A stretch of DNA of 64,000 bases, taken from contig NZ_FNGD01000002.1 of assembly GCF_900102895.1 (NCBI RefSeq), forward strand, positions 124,001 to 188,000, given 5' to 3'. Numbering within the stretch: the first letter of the stretch is position 1; each line of letters starts with the position of its first letter. Shown in pieces: positions 19,321-27,297 of the stretch. The DNA is from Arthrobacter sp. ov407. GTDB taxonomy: Bacteria; Actinomycetota; Actinomycetes; Actinomycetales; Micrococcaceae. Under the pieces are notes generated by a model. That model did not search any database. It was given only the letters and a program-made list of their open reading frames with translations, and was not told the origin of the DNA. The position numbers were made by a program, and so were the translations under genes.

Positions 19321-20327
19321 CCTTCCAGCCCGCTGAGGGAGTTGGGGCGGCCCAGGGCACGGTCGACGCCGTCGAGAATCCTGTCGAGGCCCGGCAGGTG
19401 ATGCATTTCCAGCTTGGAGTACGGGTACGGAACGTCGAAGCCGGTCACGCGGACGGGGGCGGCTTCGAGGTAGTAGAAGCAGCGCTCGGTGATGCTCGCG
19501 GCAACTTCGGCGCCGAGGCCGCCGGACTGGCCGGCCTCGTGGGTGATGACCAGCCGGCCGGTCTTGCGGACAGAGGCCTCAAGGGTGGCGAAGTCCAGCG
19601 GTGCCAGCGAGCGGAGGTCGATGACCTCGACCGAGACGCCTTCATCCGCGGCCGCCAGTGCGGCGTCGCGGGCAGTCTTGACCAGCGGACCGTAGGCCAC
19701 GAGGGTGACGTCGTTGCCCTCGGTGACCACGCGGGCCTTTTCCATGGACAGCGCAGTGCTCAGGTCGGCGGTCTCGTCCACCTCGCCCTTGTCGTGGTAA
19801 CGCCGCTTGGGCTCGAAGTACAGGACGGGATCATCGGAGGCGATGGCCTGCTGGATCATGGTGTAGGCGTCCTGGGGGTTGGACACGCTGATGACGCGCA
19901 GCCCGGAGGTGTGGGTGAAGTAGGCCTCGGGCGATTCCGAGTGGTGTTCCGGGGAGCCGATGCCGCCGCCGAACGGGACGCGGATGGTGATGGGCATCTT
20001 GACCGCGCCCTGGGTGCGGTAGTGCATCTTGGCGACCTGGCTGACGATCTGGTCGAACGCCGGGTAGATGAACCCGTCGAACTGGATCTCCACCACCGGG
20101 CGGTAACCGCGGTACGCCAGGCCGACGGCGGTGCCCATGATGCCCGATTCGGCGAGCGGGGTGTCCACGACGCGGTGCTTCCCAAAGTCTTTCTGCAGCC
20201 CGTCGGTGACTCGGAAGACGCCGCCGAGGGCGCCGATGTCCTCCCCCATCAGGACCACTTTGGGATCGTTTTCGAGAGACTTGCGCAGGCCCGAATTGAT
20301 GGCTCGGGCAAAGGTCATCTGCGTCAT
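19317..20327 (-). CDS. bkdB: Branched-chain 2-oxoacid dehydrogenase E1 beta subunit
   Basis: Beta chain of the thiamine-diphosphate E1 decarboxylase, 336 aa. It has the transketolase pyrimidine-domain features: VVLMGEDIGALGGVFRVTDG near the N-terminus, DTPLAESGIMGTAVGLAYRG, PFGGGIGSPEHHSESPEAYF, and the C-terminal transketolase domain (VIDLRSLAPLDFATLEASV). Its start shares one base with the bkdA stop (TGATG), and its end overlaps bkdC. Acts with bkdA to decarboxylate 2-oxoisocaproate, 2-oxoisovalerate and 2-oxo-3-methylvalerate. Pyruvate specificity is less likely given the neighbouring leucine operon. Confidence 0.92.
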   Translation of the reverse strand: MTQMTFARAINSGLRKSLENDPKVVLMGEDIGALGGVFRVTDGLQKDFGKHRVVDTPLAESGIMGTAVGLAYRGYRPVVEIQFDGFIYPAFDQIVSQVAKMHYRTQGAVKMPITIRVPFGGGIGSPEHHSESPEAYFTHTSGLRVISVSNPQDAYTMIQQAIASDDPVLYFEPKRRYHDKGEVDETADLSTALSMEKARVVTEGNDVTLVAYGPLVKTARDAALAAADEGVSVEVIDLRSLAPLDFATLEASVRKTGRLVITHEAGQSGGLGAEVAASITERCFYYLEAAPVRVTGFDVPYPYSKLEMHHLPGLDRILDGVDRALGRPNSLSGLEG

Positions 20328-21517
20328 CAGCGTGCACCTTCTTCAGAAGCGGCTTCTGCGGGATCGCCGAAGGAAGCCAGGTAGCGGGAGTAGTGGTCCT
20401 GCTGGCGGTCCAGCCAGGAGTTGGGCGTGCTGTAGACGTGCTTGAAGATATCCAGCGGCTGCGGCTCGGGCATGTTGATGGTGCCGGCCCGGAGTTCCTT
20501 GGCCACGGCGTCGGCTTTCGCAGCGACGGCGTCTTCAAGGTCCGCGGTCAGCAGTCCCTTGCAGTCCAGCAGCGCTTTCATCCGGCTGATCGGGTCCTTC
20601 GCGGCCCAGTCCTCGAGCTCGTTGGCATCCCGGTAGCGGGTGGGGTCGTCCGCCGTCGTGTGCGGGCCCATCCGGTAGGTCACGGCCTCGATAAAGGTGG
20701 GTCCGCCGCCGCGCCGGGCGCGGTCCAGGGCGATGCGGGTAGCCGCCATGACGGCCAGGACATCGTTTCCATCGACCCGCATGCTGGGGATGCCGAAGCC
20801 TGAGGCCCGGTCCGCCAGCTGGATGTGGGACTGCAGCCGGACGGGCTCCGAGATGGCCCAGTGGTTGTTCTGGCAGATGAAGACAACCGGCGCCTGGAAG
20901 CTCGCGGCGAAGACCATGGCTTCGTTGACGTCGCCTTCGCTCGTGGCGCCGTCGCCGAAGTAGGCCACGGCGACGCAGTCGGCGCCGTCGTTCTGGATGC
21001 CCATGGCGTAGCCGGTGGCGTGCAGGCTCTGCGCACCGATGATGATCTGCTGGGTGGCAACGTTGACGGTGAACGGGTCCCAGCCGGCGGAGGCGTTGCC
21101 CCGCCAGGCGCGGACGAGGTCCTCCACCTTTACTCCGCGGCAGTAGGCGACGCCGTTGTCGCGGTAGCTGGGGAAAACAAAATCATCGTCGCGCAGTGCG
21201 CGGGCCGAGCCGATCTGGGATGCTTCCTGGCCGAGCAGCGGCGGCCAGAGTGCCAGTTCGCCCTGCCGCTGGAGGGCAGTCGCTTCGGCATCGATCCGGC
21301 GAATGACCACCATGTCCTCGTAGAGCGAGCAAAGCTGCTCGTCGCTGACGTCCTTGAGCCAGGAATCGAACTCCGGATGGCTGATGCGCTCACCCGCCGG
21401 AGTGATGAGCTGGACGAGATCGCCGCCCGTCCGCCTCATTGAATTTTCACTGTTCCCGGGGCCCCCGGCGGAAATGCCGCCCTTGCCCGCGTCGTCGGTA
21501 AACACTGTTGTCCGCAC
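20327..21517 (-). CDS. bkdA: Branched-chain 2-oxoacid dehydrogenase E1 alpha subunit
   Basis: ThDP-binding chain of E1, 396 aa from the GTG at 21517. The ThDP/Mg motif GDGATSEGDVNEAMVFAASF ending with an Asn-Asn is clear; RDNGVAYCRGV and RMGPHTTADDPTRYR (phosphorylation-loop region) are also typical. The start is uncertain: an ATG at 21439 (MRRTGGD, giving 370 aa) lies closer to the family start, and no good ribosome site marks either. First gene of bkdABC. It is divergent from an Lrp-type gene, with a Crp-like palindrome and two Lrp-box-like repeats between them. Confidence 0.9.
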   Translation of the reverse strand: MRTTVFTDDAGKGGISAGGPGNSENSMRRTGGDLVQLITPAGERISHPEFDSWLKDVSDEQLCSLYEDMVVIRRIDAEATALQRQGELALWPPLLGQEASQIGSARALRDDDFVFPSYRDNGVAYCRGVKVEDLVRAWRGNASAGWDPFTVNVATQQIIIGAQSLHATGYAMGIQNDGADCVAVAYFGDGATSEGDVNEAMVFAASFQAPVVFICQNNHWAISEPVRLQSHIQLADRASGFGIPSMRVDGNDVLAVMAATRIALDRARRGGGPTFIEAVTYRMGPHTTADDPTRYRDANELEDWAAKDPISRMKALLDCKGLLTADLEDAVAAKADAVAKELRAGTINMPEPQPLDIFKHVYSTPNSWLDRQQDHYSRYLASFGDPAEAASEEGAR

Positions 21518-21598
21518 CTTCTGACGTCGTCTGACCGGAACTCGCAGGACTCGTGATCCCGCGGCGCGCCAGCCGCCCGGGCGCCGTTGCCCCGGATA

Positions 21599-21618
21599 AT
21601 TGTGACCCTACTCACAAT
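21599..21618. promoter_or_regulatory. Crp/GlxR-like palindrome between bkdA and lrp
   Basis: ATTGTGA-N6-TCACAAT is a perfect inverted repeat with 7-bp arms and matches the Crp half sites TGTGA and TCACA exactly. It is about 80 bp upstream of the bkdA GTG. Confidence 0.6.
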
Positions 21619-21648
21619 GCTCATCGGGTACAACCGCCCGTAAAAATG

Positions 21649-21705
21649 TTGAGCATTATGCACTGTTTGGCGTACCCGAACCGTGCTAATCTTGCGCATT
21701 ATGCA
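21649..21705. promoter_or_regulatory. Two Lrp-box-like repeats; second spans the regulator start codon
   Basis: TTGAGCATTATGCA (21649-21662) and TTGCGCATTATGCA (21692-21705) differ at one base. Each holds the palindrome GCAT-T-ATGC, and they are 43 bp apart, about four helical turns. The second contains the ATG at 21701, suggesting autoregulation. Confidence 0.55.
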
Positions 21706-22174
21706 ACCTTTGGATGGCACTGACACCCGCCTGCTTTCGGCCATGGCCCGGGACCCCCGGAGGACCGTGGTGGCCCTCGCCCAGAAGCTGGGACTCTCGC
21801 GCAATACGGTGCAGGCCAGGATGGCCCAGCTGGAGAAAAAGCATGTGTTCCTCTCCTTCGAGCGACGCATCAATCCGGCGTCCTTGGGGTACCCGCTGAT
21901 GGCCTTCATCTCCGTCCACGTCCAGCAACAGAAACTCGGCGCCCTGGCTCTGGAACTCGCCGGGATTCCGGAAATCCTGGAGGGCTACGGCCTGACGGGC
22001 TCGGCCGATCTGCTCCTGCGGGTGGTGGCGCTCGACGCCGAGGACCTGTTCCGGATCAACGGCAAGATCCTGGCCTGCGACGGCGTCGACCGGACCGATA
22101 CCGCCCTGGCGATGGGTGAGCTGATCCCGTTCCGGATTCAGCCCCTGCTGGAACGTGGATCCGCCGACAACTGA
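21701..22174 (+). CDS. Lrp/AsnC family regulator (BkdR-like)
   Basis: A 157-aa Lrp-type protein: helix-turn-helix (VVALAQKLGLSRNTVQARMAQLE, about residues 20-42), then the RAM ligand domain (AFISVHVQQQ; GYGLTGSADLLLRVVALDAEDL). The ATG at 21701 is preferred; a GTG six codons earlier is in frame. No ribosome site is visible, so leaderless translation is possible. Known: Lrp-type BkdR proteins activate bkd genes in response to branched-chain amino acids. Its divergent position to bkdABC and the paired repeats support that role here. Confidence 0.87.
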   Translation: MQPLDGTDTRLLSAMARDPRRTVVALAQKLGLSRNTVQARMAQLEKKHVFLSFERRINPASLGYPLMAFISVHVQQQKLGALALELAGIPEILEGYGLTGSADLLLRVVALDAEDLFRINGKILACDGVDRTDTALAMGELIPFRIQPLLERGSADN

Positions 22175-22307
22175 TCTGCTCCGCATCTGTGCCGTGAGCG
22201 GCCGCGGCGCTAGGCTGTGTCCGTTGGGTCCCCCTGAGTCCCTGGGTCCGCGCACGCGGCCCTGCGCACAGGCAGTGGCTGTCTGGACTGCCGGAGAGGC
22301 TTGAACC

Positions 22308-22958
22308 GTGAGCAGTCCCGAGGAACCGCACCGCCCGGTACCGCCGCAGCCCGGACATGAGCCTGCAGCAGGCCACTCGGCGCCGGGTCAGCCGCCCGTT
22401 CCGTACTATTCCGCCCCGCCCGGGCCGCCCGGCAACGGCGCGCCACCCAACTACCCGCCGCCCGGCTACCCGCCGCCCGCGAACGGCGCGCCGCCGTACT
22501 ACGGCGACCCCGGGCAACCTCCCCCCAAAAAGAGCCGCAAGGCCTTGTGGATCGTCCTCGGGATCGTCGGCGGGGTCCTGCTGCTGGTAGCGGCCGGCGT
22601 CGTCATCCTCCTTAACGTGGTGGGTGGGGCCACCAACCAGGCCCGGGGCCTCGCGGACGAGTTCACCAAGCTGATCATCGCCGGCGACGTCAATGGCGCC
22701 TATGAGAAGTACCTGGATCCGGCCCTCATGGAGAAGCTTTCCCGGGAGGAGTTCGCCGCCGGGGTGCAGAGCCTGGAGCTGGACGGCAGCTGTAAACCAA
22801 ACTTTTCCAGCCTCAACGTCAGCTCCGACAACGGCGCCAACACGGCCGACGTCGCCGGTGCCATCGACTGCGACACCAAGAGCGTAGACCTGGTCTACCG
22901 TTTCGAGGGTCGCGACGAGCTGAAGATGGTGAAAATCCGGCTGCGGCCGCAGGGCTGA
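22308..22958 (+). CDS. Proline-rich single-pass membrane protein, function unknown
   Basis: A 216-aa protein I cannot assign to a function. Residues 1-74 are Pro/Gly/Tyr-rich with YPPPGYPPP-type repeats, followed by a basic KKSRK stop-transfer signal, one membrane segment (about 78-101, ALWIVLGIVGGVLLL), and a C-terminal extracytoplasmic domain of about 110 residues with two cysteines that could form a disulphide. The GTG at 22308 has GGAGAGG upstream. The architecture (disordered proline-rich inside, small folded domain outside) is common in actinobacterial surface proteins. It stands alone and ends at a strong bidirectional terminator. Confidence 0.75.
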   Translation: MSSPEEPHRPVPPQPGHEPAAGHSAPGQPPVPYYSAPPGPPGNGAPPNYPPPGYPPPANGAPPYYGDPGQPPPKKSRKALWIVLGIVGGVLLLVAAGVVILLNVVGGATNQARGLADEFTKLIIAGDVNGAYEKYLDPALMEKLSREEFAAGVQSLELDGSCKPNFSSLNVSSDNGANTADVAGAIDCDTKSVDLVYRFEGRDELKMVKIRLRPQG

Positions 22959-22990
22959 CCTCGGAATACTCTCTCGCGGACGGCGCCCAT

Positions 22991-23037
22991 CCAACGGCAG
23001 GAGCTCCCGTGCTGCTGCACGGGAGCTCCTGCGTTGG
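22991..23037. terminator. Strong bidirectional terminator hairpin
   Basis: Arms 22997-23012 and 23017-23032 pair perfectly (16 bp) with loop TGCT. Five more pairs extend outward after one bulged G. It lies between the converging membrane-protein and acetate symporter genes. Confidence 0.85.
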
Positions 23038-23047
23038 TATGCCGGTC

Positions 23048-24664
23048 CTAGTGGTTGGTGGCCTTTTCGGCACCCACACCGGTCAGGGAACGGACTTCCA
23101 TTTCGGCCTGCTTCGTGACATCTTCCTTCCGCTTGTCCAGGACGGTTCCGAGCCAGCCGAGGAAGAACGCGAGCGGGATGGAGACGATGCCCGGATTGCT
23201 CAGCGGGAAGACCGCGAAGTTGGCGCCCGGGATCATCGACGTCTTGGTTCCCGATACCACCGGGGAGAGCGCAATCAGGATGATGGCCGCGGACAAACCG
23301 CCGTACATGCTCCACAAGGCACCCTGGGTGGTGAACCGGCGCCAGAACAGCGAGTAGAGGATGGTCGGAAGATTGGCGGAGGCCGCCACGGCGAAGGCAA
23401 GCGCCACGAGGAACGCGACATTCTGTCCGTTGGCGAAGATGCCGCCCACGATGGCCAGCAGGCCGATCACCACGACGGTGCGGCGGGCGACCTTGACCTC
23501 GGTGTCGGCGTCGGCCTTCCCCTTGGCGATCACGCTGGCGTAGATGTCGTGCGCGAAGGATGCCGCCGCGGTAATGGTGAGGCCGGCGACGACCGCCAGG
23601 ATCGTGGCGAAGGCCACCGCGGAGATGAAGCCGAGCAACAACGGTCCGCCCAGGTGGAACGCGAGCAACGGCGCGGCCGAGTTGACCCCGCCTGGGGCAG
23701 CCTTGATGGTGTCAGCACCCACCAGTGCGGCCGCGCCGTATCCCAGGACCAGGGTGAACAGGTAGAAGATGCCGATGAGCCAGATGGACCACACGACCGA
23801 CTTGCGGGCTTCCTTGGCTGTCGGCACCGTGTAGAAGCGCATGAGCACGTGCGGCAGGGCTGCGGTGCCGAGCACGAGGGCCAGGCCGAGGGACAGGAAG
23901 TCGATCTTGGAAGTCTCGGTCTTGCCGTACTGCAGTCCCGGGTTGAGAATGTTCGGGTTCTTTGAGGTTTCCACTGCGCCGCCGAGCAGGTCGGAGAGGT
24001 TGAAACCGTAAATCGCGAGGACCCAGAACGTCATGACGGCGGCGCCGGCAATCAGGAGCATGGCCTTGATGATCTGGACCCAGGTGGTGCCCTTCATGCC
24101 GCCGATCAGCACATACATGATCATGAGGGCGCCGACGACGATGATCACCAGGGCTTGTCCGCCCCAGTCGCTGATGCCCAAGAGCAGGGAGATAAGGCTG
24201 CCGGCACCGGCCATCTGCGCCAGCAGGTAGAAGAAGCAGACGGCCAGCGTGGAGATGGCGGCCGCGATGCGCACGGGGCGCTGCTTGAGCCGGAAGGAGA
24301 GGACATCGGCCATGGTGAACTTGCCGGTGTTGCGCAGCAGTTCGGCGACCAGCAGCAGGGCCACGAGCCAGGCCACGAGGAAGCCGATGGAGTACATGAA
24401 GCCGTCGTAGCCGTTGATGGCGATGGCGCCGGTGATGCCAAGGAAGGATGCCGCGGAGAGGTAGTCACCTGCGATGGCCGTGCCGTTCTGCGGGCCCGAA
24501 AAGGAGCGCCCGGCCGCGTAGTAGTCGGCCGCCGTCTTGTTGTTGCGGCTGGCCTTGATCACTATCACCATGGTGATCGCGACGAAGAGGGCGAAGATGC
24601 CCATGTTCAGCAGGGTGGTGTCTTTGAGGTCGGCGACATTGACCGCGGGGACCATGAGTGTCAT
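23048..24664 (-). CDS. actP: Cation/acetate symporter (ActP-like, SSS family)
   Basis: Sodium:solute symporter of the acetate/short monocarboxylate type, 538 aa with about 13 membrane segments. Conserved: ADYYAAGRSFSGPQNGTAIAGDYLSAASFLGITGAI, GGMKGTTWVQIIKA, LPHVLMRFYTVPTAKEARKS, and AFAVAASANLPTILYSLFWRRF. The ATG at 24664 overlaps the upstream DUF485 stop (ATGA), so the two form a transport operon, as in many bacteria. Divergent from a LytS-type sensor, which likely controls it. A Crp-like site precedes the operon. Substrate could be acetate, propionate or pyruvate. Confidence 0.92.
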   Translation of the reverse strand: MTLMVPAVNVADLKDTTLLNMGIFALFVAITMVIVIKASRNNKTAADYYAAGRSFSGPQNGTAIAGDYLSAASFLGITGAIAINGYDGFMYSIGFLVAWLVALLLVAELLRNTGKFTMADVLSFRLKQRPVRIAAAISTLAVCFFYLLAQMAGAGSLISLLLGISDWGGQALVIIVVGALMIMYVLIGGMKGTTWVQIIKAMLLIAGAAVMTFWVLAIYGFNLSDLLGGAVETSKNPNILNPGLQYGKTETSKIDFLSLGLALVLGTAALPHVLMRFYTVPTAKEARKSVVWSIWLIGIFYLFTLVLGYGAAALVGADTIKAAPGGVNSAAPLLAFHLGGPLLLGFISAVAFATILAVVAGLTITAAASFAHDIYASVIAKGKADADTEVKVARRTVVVIGLLAIVGGIFANGQNVAFLVALAFAVAASANLPTILYSLFWRRFTTQGALWSMYGGLSAAIILIALSPVVSGTKTSMIPGANFAVFPLSNPGIVSIPLAFFLGWLGTVLDKRKEDVTKQAEMEVRSLTGVGAEKATNH

Positions 24665-25041
24665 TTTGTTGTACCCCCTACCGGGTTGCCGTGCTGGTCG
24701 AATTCGTGGCCTTCGATTTCCTGGCGGATTTCGGCGGCAATGGGGTCGAGCTTGCGGTTCGCGTAGCTGACGTACCAGCCGGTGATGGCGAACGTGGAGA
24801 CGAACTGCAGCAGGCCCAGGATCAGGCCGATGTTGATGTTGCCCCAGACCTTCGTGGACATGAAGTCCACCGCGTAGTCGGCCAGCAGGACGTAGGCGAA
24901 GTACCAGAGCAGGAATGCAATGGATAGCGGGAAAACAAAGCTGCGGTGACGTTTGCGCAGTTCCTTGAACTGCTCCGTCGATTGGACTTCCTTGAAGTCC
25001 ACGGCCGCCGCTGCGTCCGTTTCTTGGGCGTCGTGACCCAT
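24661..25041 (-). CDS. DUF485 small membrane protein, ActP partner
   Basis: A 126-aa protein with two membrane segments (FVFPLSIAFLLWYFAYVLLADY and IGLILGLLQFVSTFAITGWYVSYA) separated by a short loop: the DUF485 layout. Known: DUF485 genes usually precede actP and are thought to encode an accessory subunit. The ATG at 25041 follows GAGGAGGAA; the frame is open further upstream, but this ribosome site settles the start. It is first in the operon with actP. Confidence 0.9.
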   Translation of the reverse strand: MGHDAQETDAAAAVDFKEVQSTEQFKELRKRHRSFVFPLSIAFLLWYFAYVLLADYAVDFMSTKVWGNINIGLILGLLQFVSTFAITGWYVSYANRKLDPIAAEIRQEIEGHEFDQHGNPVGGTTK

Positions 25042-25122
25042 CGGTTCCTCCTCATTGAGACTGGTGAGCCCACACCGGCTGCCGTGGTCTCGCGGGACAC
25101 CGCATACACCCCTCAAAGCCAA

Positions 25123-25138
25123 TGTGACTCCAATCACT
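25123..25138. promoter_or_regulatory. Crp/GlxR-like site upstream of DUF485-actP
   Basis: TGTGA-N6-TCACT matches the Crp consensus in nine of ten half-site positions. It lies 82 bp upstream of the DUF485 start and 130 bp upstream of the divergent sensor gene. Confidence 0.45.
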
Positions 25139-25267
25139 GTGTACCGTGACACGCCGTGCGTTCCAGAACCCACGCCACCTGCGTCGCCCAGCGGTCCTCA
25201 TGCTGCGCCCAACGGCGCCCCATCAACCGAGAGGAGCCCGTACCGCCCCCGACGGTAGGCTGGCACC

Positions 25268-26485
25268 ATGCCGGACTCTCCCCTGCTCACCGCCGCCGCA
25301 GTCGCGGTGATTGCCCTGGCGATCGCGGCCGTCGTCGCCGTGGGGCTCAAGGTCCTCCGTTCCTTCCGGGAGCTCGGCACCGATGCGGAGCGGGCCACCT
25401 ACAAGACCCTGCATGCCGCCTCCCGTGCCGGCCAGCACCTGCGGACGGGCCTGAACCCGGCCGGCGCGGCCAAGGCCAGCAAGCAGCTGCGCAGCCTCCT
25501 GGGCTGCGACGCCCTGGCCATCACCGACACAACCGGCGTCCTCGCGTGGGACGGCGCCGGCGAGGAGCTCAAGCCTGCCCTGATGGGGCTCGCGGCCAAA
25601 GTGCTCGACGGCGGCCACCTCGCCGTGATTCCGGCGGGCGAACTCCAACTGCAAGCCGCAGGCGGCGGCGGCCGGACCCTGGCACCGGAGGTGGAACGCG
25701 CCGTCGTGATCGCCCCGATCAAGGCCGGCAACCGGGTGGTCGGCGTGGTCGCCGCCTTCGCGCCGGCCGCCGGCGCCGGACTGGTCCGTGCCACCGGCGA
25801 GGTGGCCGACTGGGTGGCCACCCAGGTGGAACTCGCCGAGCTCGACGCCTCCCGCACCCTCTTGATGGAGGCGGAGGTCCGGGCCCTCCGCGCCCAGATC
25901 AGCCCGCACTTCATCTACAACTCGCTCAACGCGATCGCCTCCTTCATCAACACGGATCCGGTACGGGCACGTGAGCTCGTCGTGGAGTTCGCCGACTTCA
26001 CCCGCTACTCCTTCCGCCGCCACGGCGACTTCACCACCCTGGCCGAGGAGCTGCGCTGCATCGACCGCTACCTGCTCCTGGAACGGGCCCGGTTCGGTGA
26101 CCGTGTGCAGGTCAGCCTGCGGATCGCACCGGAGGTCCTCAGCACCGTGATCCCCTTCCTGAGCCTGCAGCCGCTGGTGGAAAACGCGGTCCGGCACGGG
26201 CTGGAGGCCAAGGAGGGACCGGGCCACATCTCCATCACGGCGAACGACTCCGGCGCGTTCGCCGAGGTGACGATCGAGGACGACGGCGTGGGCATAGACC
26301 CGGACCAGCTGCGCTCCGTCCTTGCCGGGCACAGCGACGGCGAGCACGTGGGGCTGCGCAATGTCGACGCCCGGCTGCGGCAGGTTTACGGTGACGACAA
26401 CGGCCTCGTGATCGAGACGGCACCGGGCGAAGGTACCCTGATCACGATGCGCGTCCCCAAGTCCCAGCCCCGGCACGACGCCTGA
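25268..26485 (+). CDS. LytS-type sensor histidine kinase
   Basis: Sensor of 405 aa with one N-terminal membrane segment (about residues 8-28), a GAF-like domain (about 70-190) and a LytS-family kinase domain. The phospho-acceptor His214 is in ISPHFIYNSLNAIASF; the ATPase has PLVENAVRHGL, DDGVGI and GLRNVDARL. Unlike classical LytS it has only one membrane span, as in regulators of acetate/pyruvate symporters. The LytTR regulator follows after 92 bp. It lies between two acetate-type symporters, which argues for control of carboxylate uptake rather than autolysis. Confidence 0.9.
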   Translation: MPDSPLLTAAAVAVIALAIAAVVAVGLKVLRSFRELGTDAERATYKTLHAASRAGQHLRTGLNPAGAAKASKQLRSLLGCDALAITDTTGVLAWDGAGEELKPALMGLAAKVLDGGHLAVIPAGELQLQAAGGGGRTLAPEVERAVVIAPIKAGNRVVGVVAAFAPAAGAGLVRATGEVADWVATQVELAELDASRTLLMEAEVRALRAQISPHFIYNSLNAIASFINTDPVRARELVVEFADFTRYSFRRHGDFTTLAEELRCIDRYLLLERARFGDRVQVSLRIAPEVLSTVIPFLSLQPLVENAVRHGLEAKEGPGHISITANDSGAFAEVTIEDDGVGIDPDQLRSVLAGHSDGEHVGLRNVDARLRQVYGDDNGLVIETAPGEGTLITMRVPKSQPRHDA

Positions 26486-26577
26486 CCCGGGACGGTCCCC
26501 CGCCGTCCTGTCTTGCTGTCCCCGCCGGCACGTGCCTGACGGCCTGGGTCAGAATGGCGCGGCAGTAGGCTAGTCCA

Positions 26578-27297
26578 ATGATTAACGTCCTCGTCGCCGA
26601 CGACGAGCTCCCCGCCGTCGAGGAACTGGCCTTCCTGCTCGGCAGGGATGACCGGATCGGCGCCATCCACCGTGCCTCCTCAGGTGCCGAGGCCCTGCGG
26701 GCGCTTGAGGCCGAAGAAGTCGACGCCGTCTTCCTCGACATCCACATGCCGGCGCTGTCAGGGCTGGACATTGCCCGGGTCATTTCCCGCAGCGCCCATC
26801 CTCCGGCCGTGGTTTTCGTGACCGCGGACGAGGACTGCGCGCTGGAGGCTTTCGAGCTCGCGGCCGTGGACTACCTCCTCAAGCCCGTGCGCGCCGAACG
26901 GCTGGCGAAATCGATCGGCCGCATCAGCGAACTGCTCAAGGACGGTGCCCCGGCGCCCGAAATGATCACCGTGGATCTGGGCGGGACCACCAAGATGATC
27001 CGGCGCGAAGACGTCACGTACGTCCAGGCGCAGGGCGACTACGCCCGGCTGCACACCGCGGAGGCGAGCTACCTCATCAGGGTTCCGCTGGCCGACCTCG
27101 AGCAACAGTGGGCCGACGCCGGATTCCTCCGCGTCCACCGCTCCTACCTGACCGCGCTGAGCCACATCAGCCACATGAAGCTTGCCGCAGCGCGGCCCAG
27201 CGTCACCGTGGCCGGGGCCGAACTGCCGATCAGCCGCCGGCTCCTGCCCGCGGTCCGGGAAAAGCTCGAAGCGAGCCGTATCCGGCCGCAGGCATGA
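26578..27297 (+). CDS. LytTR response regulator
   Basis: Response regulator of 239 aa: receiver domain with Asp8/Asp9 and phospho-acceptor Asp54 (VFLDIHMPALSG), DYLLKPVRAERL, and a C-terminal LytTR DNA-binding domain (about 125-235: DVTYVQAQGDYARLHT, then FLRVHRSYL). LytTR domains bind pairs of direct repeats rather than palindromes. It overlaps the next gene, a DUF485-like protein, by ATGA, so regulator and second symporter share a transcript. Confidence 0.92.
   Translation: MINVLVADDELPAVEELAFLLGRDDRIGAIHRASSGAEALRALEAEEVDAVFLDIHMPALSGLDIARVISRSAHPPAVVFVTADEDCALEAFELAAVDYLLKPVRAERLAKSIGRISELLKDGAPAPEMITVDLGGTTKMIRREDVTYVQAQGDYARLHTAEASYLIRVPLADLEQQWADAGFLRVHRSYLTALSHISHMKLAAARPSVTVAGAELPISRRLLPAVREKLEASRIRPQA

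Noticed and set aside
25268..27297. Autolysis control (LytSR-LrgAB type) for the LytS/LytTR pair
   Set aside because: No lrgA/lrgB genes are present; both flanks are carboxylate symporters, and the kinase lacks the multi-span LytS sensor.
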